A DNA stretch of 64,000 bases, from contig CAJNOP010000013.1 in the NCBI GenBank assembly GCA_905250075.1, positions 1,470,188 to 1,534,187 on the forward strand. The letters are read 5' to 3'. Source of the DNA: Rotaria sp. Silwood1. Taxonomy: Eukaryota; Rotifera; Eurotatoria; Philodinida; Philodinidae. The translations under genes and the position numbers were made by a program. A model generated the notes under the pieces. That model was not told where the DNA came from, did not search any database, and worked only from the letters and a program-made list of their open reading frames with translations. Below are positions 61,975 to 64,000 of this stretch, one piece after another. Position 1 is the first letter of the stretch, and each line of letters starts with the position of its first letter.

Positions 61975-63948
61975 GATCAATACTCAATTAACATGTGAAT
62001 GACTATTTAATTTTGTGAAGCGACTATTTGAAACAAGACTGATGATGACTCTTTCTTATCTCATTATACTTTGTTTTTATATCATTAAATATAGTTTAAG
62101 AGAGTCGAAGGAAAATGTTTTTTTTTCTGTTCATTTGGTAGATCACACTACGCAGACTCGTTTTACAAATCTAAAACAAGACAAAGTGTTACAGAAAACA
62201 TCAACACTAATTTTTAAAGAGCACGCATTAGAACGTATCTTCAAGTGCGAAACTATGCACCTGTGATACAACCTTAGTGAACTTTCTTACGCTTTGTATT
62301 ACCAATTAGAACTACAGTAGAATAAAATTTTATTTATTGCATTCTTGATGATTCTAAAACTGGAAGAGAATATTGTAAGAATCACGTTTAACCGAAACTG
62401 GAGGAGAGTGCAGACCTGCTAGTAAGAGTGCCAAGTGTACGGGAGATTGGTATGTCTGAACATCACAACTCTTGCCGTGTCGTTAGACATGCAATATTTC
62501 TCGATTTGTTTCAGCGAAGTCGAACTTGAAAGTATCCAGATCTTTTAATGAATTTTGTCGGAAAGACTCGTTATCTTCAATGAAAGTCATTCAATGTAGA
62601 AATTAACTCTTAATAATATTTGCATGCAAAACGATGACCAAAAACACATGACAGATGGCATATTAGAGGTAAAAAATGATCCTAATAGATCTGCGACTTC
62701 ATAGGAAAATCGACAGCGACGTGATATTTATGTATTTCTTCTCCATAACTAATCACACTACAGGAAAAGACTTACAAATAGTTTTTTTGGCTGGTGGTAG
62801 CTGCGTTGGAAGGTCAACTTTGTTCTTAGCTTCTTTGCTGATCCAACACATCTGTTTACAAAACAGTTGAAAAAAATTGACCATATAATTCAACGTTTTC
62901 TTATACGTCAAAATGACTTTGTAAGCTCAGATCGAATAGTCTTGTTCTCTTCTTGACCTGCTGCATTGGTTTCGATATCTATTCAAGCACAATAGCACGC
63001 TATTTTCTAATCTTAACATTAACTGAATCAACTTCCATACAACCAGGGATCGGTACTCATATTGTACGTTTACGTTAACATTAAGGAACGATCTAGCCAA
63101 AGAACTCTAAAGAAGTACGAATAAGTGATAGAGATAGCGATCAGCTTTATCGGCATGAAAGAAAAGAGAAACAAATGTGTACAAGAACGCTTGCAATCGG
63201 AGTAGATGTCTAGTTTGAGTTCGAATATAAATGGAATTTTCGAAAAAAAGCGTCAGCACCTATGTTAGTTTAGTAAAAAAAAAATTTTTCGAATTATAAT
63301 TCGAACTGTGAACGAGATAGAGCAATTCTGGGATGATATTGAAATATATCTTTATTGGAATTAGAAATCAAACCTTGATTTCGAGTGGCATAGCTCTAGA
63401 ATACGTTTTTTTCAATATGTGTTGCAAGAGTATGGTGTAGGTAAAAACTCTTCTTTTCCATCGTCGTCAAAATATTAGTTTTGATTTATATTTTTATTAT
63501 CGCTACATTACGTTATAGTCTGAAAAGTTAAGCTTTCCCTCCCTGAGAAAGCTGTTTTCCATTGTTTTGAATTCAAAAGTAGGAACTAGTACCATATGTG
63601 TTGTCAGAGTCTGACGTTCTACTCATTACGTGCAAATTTTCTAGGGTTTTAAGTGTTTAGTTCTTTGTGCTGCATTTAATATATTCCTTTTTCGGTGATC
63701 TTCATCAGTATACCTAGTCAATACTAAGAGTGATATCGATCAATTAGTAGTGAAGCGGCTTTATTACGAAGGATGTCCTGCCTTCCTTTGTCCTCAAATA
63801 TGCATATATATATAGGCGTACTGTGTTCCTCAATAGTCGTGTGTGTTGTGCTTTCATTTCGTTGTCGACATGGAACGACTATATGTTAGTGTTTGTTTCA
63901 GATAAAGTGTGTGACTTCGTGTGTTCAAATAGATTTGACAACAGTCAG
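61975..63948. other. Intergenic, no gene recognised
   Basis: The open frame at 62015-62266 begins with GTG and is not called. No other coding block was found. The right end contains a promoter-like TATA run. Confidence 0.4.
63805..63814 (+). promoter_or_regulatory. Candidate TATA box at window end
   Basis: TATATATATA is followed by a transition to less AT-rich sequence and, 135 bp later, an open ATG at 63949. Confidence 0.35.
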
Positions 63949-64000
63949 ATGCCACCACAGAGAGACGTTACCACTCGGCGTTCTGCGGGTGACTCTTCGA
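63949..64000 (+). CDS. Possible N-terminus of a gene or retroelement ORF, cut by the window edge
   Basis: ATG followed by 16 open codons (MPPQRDVTTRRSAGDSS) to the end of the window. It is clearly richer in G+C than the preceding DNA and has a TATA-like element upstream. Too short to assign. Confidence 0.3.
   Translation, partial: MPPQRDVTTRRSAGDSS

Noticed and set aside
62015-62266. Open frame 40 bp after the 264-aa gene, starting with GTG.
   Set aside because: GTG is not a normal nuclear start codon in animals, and no splice path joins it in frame to the gene before.
1-64000. Search by eye for CRISPR arrays, rRNA and intact tRNA genes, and bacterial operons.
   Set aside because: No regularly spaced direct repeats, no rRNA-like blocks, no full tRNA cloverleaf, and the gene structure is eukaryotic.

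Overview
The window is a piece of an AT-rich animal nuclear genome. Genes are split by GT-AG introns, many only about 45-65 bp long, and coding blocks are much clearer than the surrounding A/T-rich DNA. A nematode-type ankyrin-WGR PARP, an LBX homeobox gene, an EEPD1-like nuclease, a DEG/ENaC channel relic and a divergent rhodopsin-like receptor point to a protostome. A bdelloid rotifer is my best guess (inference only; no search was possible).

Layout. 539-16261 (+) is one 24-exon gene for a 2519-aa ankyrin/WGR/PARP protein. 17.3-21.8 kb is mostly non-coding, with a decayed retrotransposon ORF1 (minus strand) and one unassigned ORF. 21823-23580 (-) is an EEPD1-like helix-hairpin-helix plus endonuclease/exonuclease/phosphatase gene. 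24353-24822 (-) is a small predicted membrane protein. 24.8-34.0 kb is a gene-poor stretch with one reverse-transcriptase-like relic. 34008-34988 (+) is a single-exon 7TM receptor. 38611-39000 (+) and 39042-40144 (-) are two small convergent genes. 41867-43800 (-) is an LBX/ladybird homeobox gene. 45410-46198 (-) encodes a pseudouridine-5'-phosphatase-like HAD enzyme and 46373-48319 (-) serine hydroxymethyltransferase. 51896-53860 (-) is a DEG/ENaC channel pseudogene. 57470-58073 (-) is a fatty-acid-binding protein gene. 61180-61974 (+) encodes an unassigned 264-aa protein with one C-terminal membrane segment. A TATA-like box and an open ATG at the right edge may start another gene or element.

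Exon chains were built by eye from GT/AG sites, frame continuity and family motifs. The seven multi-exon models called as intact genes and the FABP model sum to whole codons with a single terminal stop, which supports them. The genes are mostly unrelated housekeeping, signalling and developmental genes and do not form a cluster. SHMT and the phosphatase lie in tandem on the same strand, but nothing shows that they are co-regulated. The most unusual points are the PARP architecture with an internal Arg/Gly-rich 27-bp duplication, a 57-bp stop-free intron in SHMT, small unassigned membrane proteins, the channel relic, and a set of short GT-rich fold-back sequences, one beside a tRNA-like segment.
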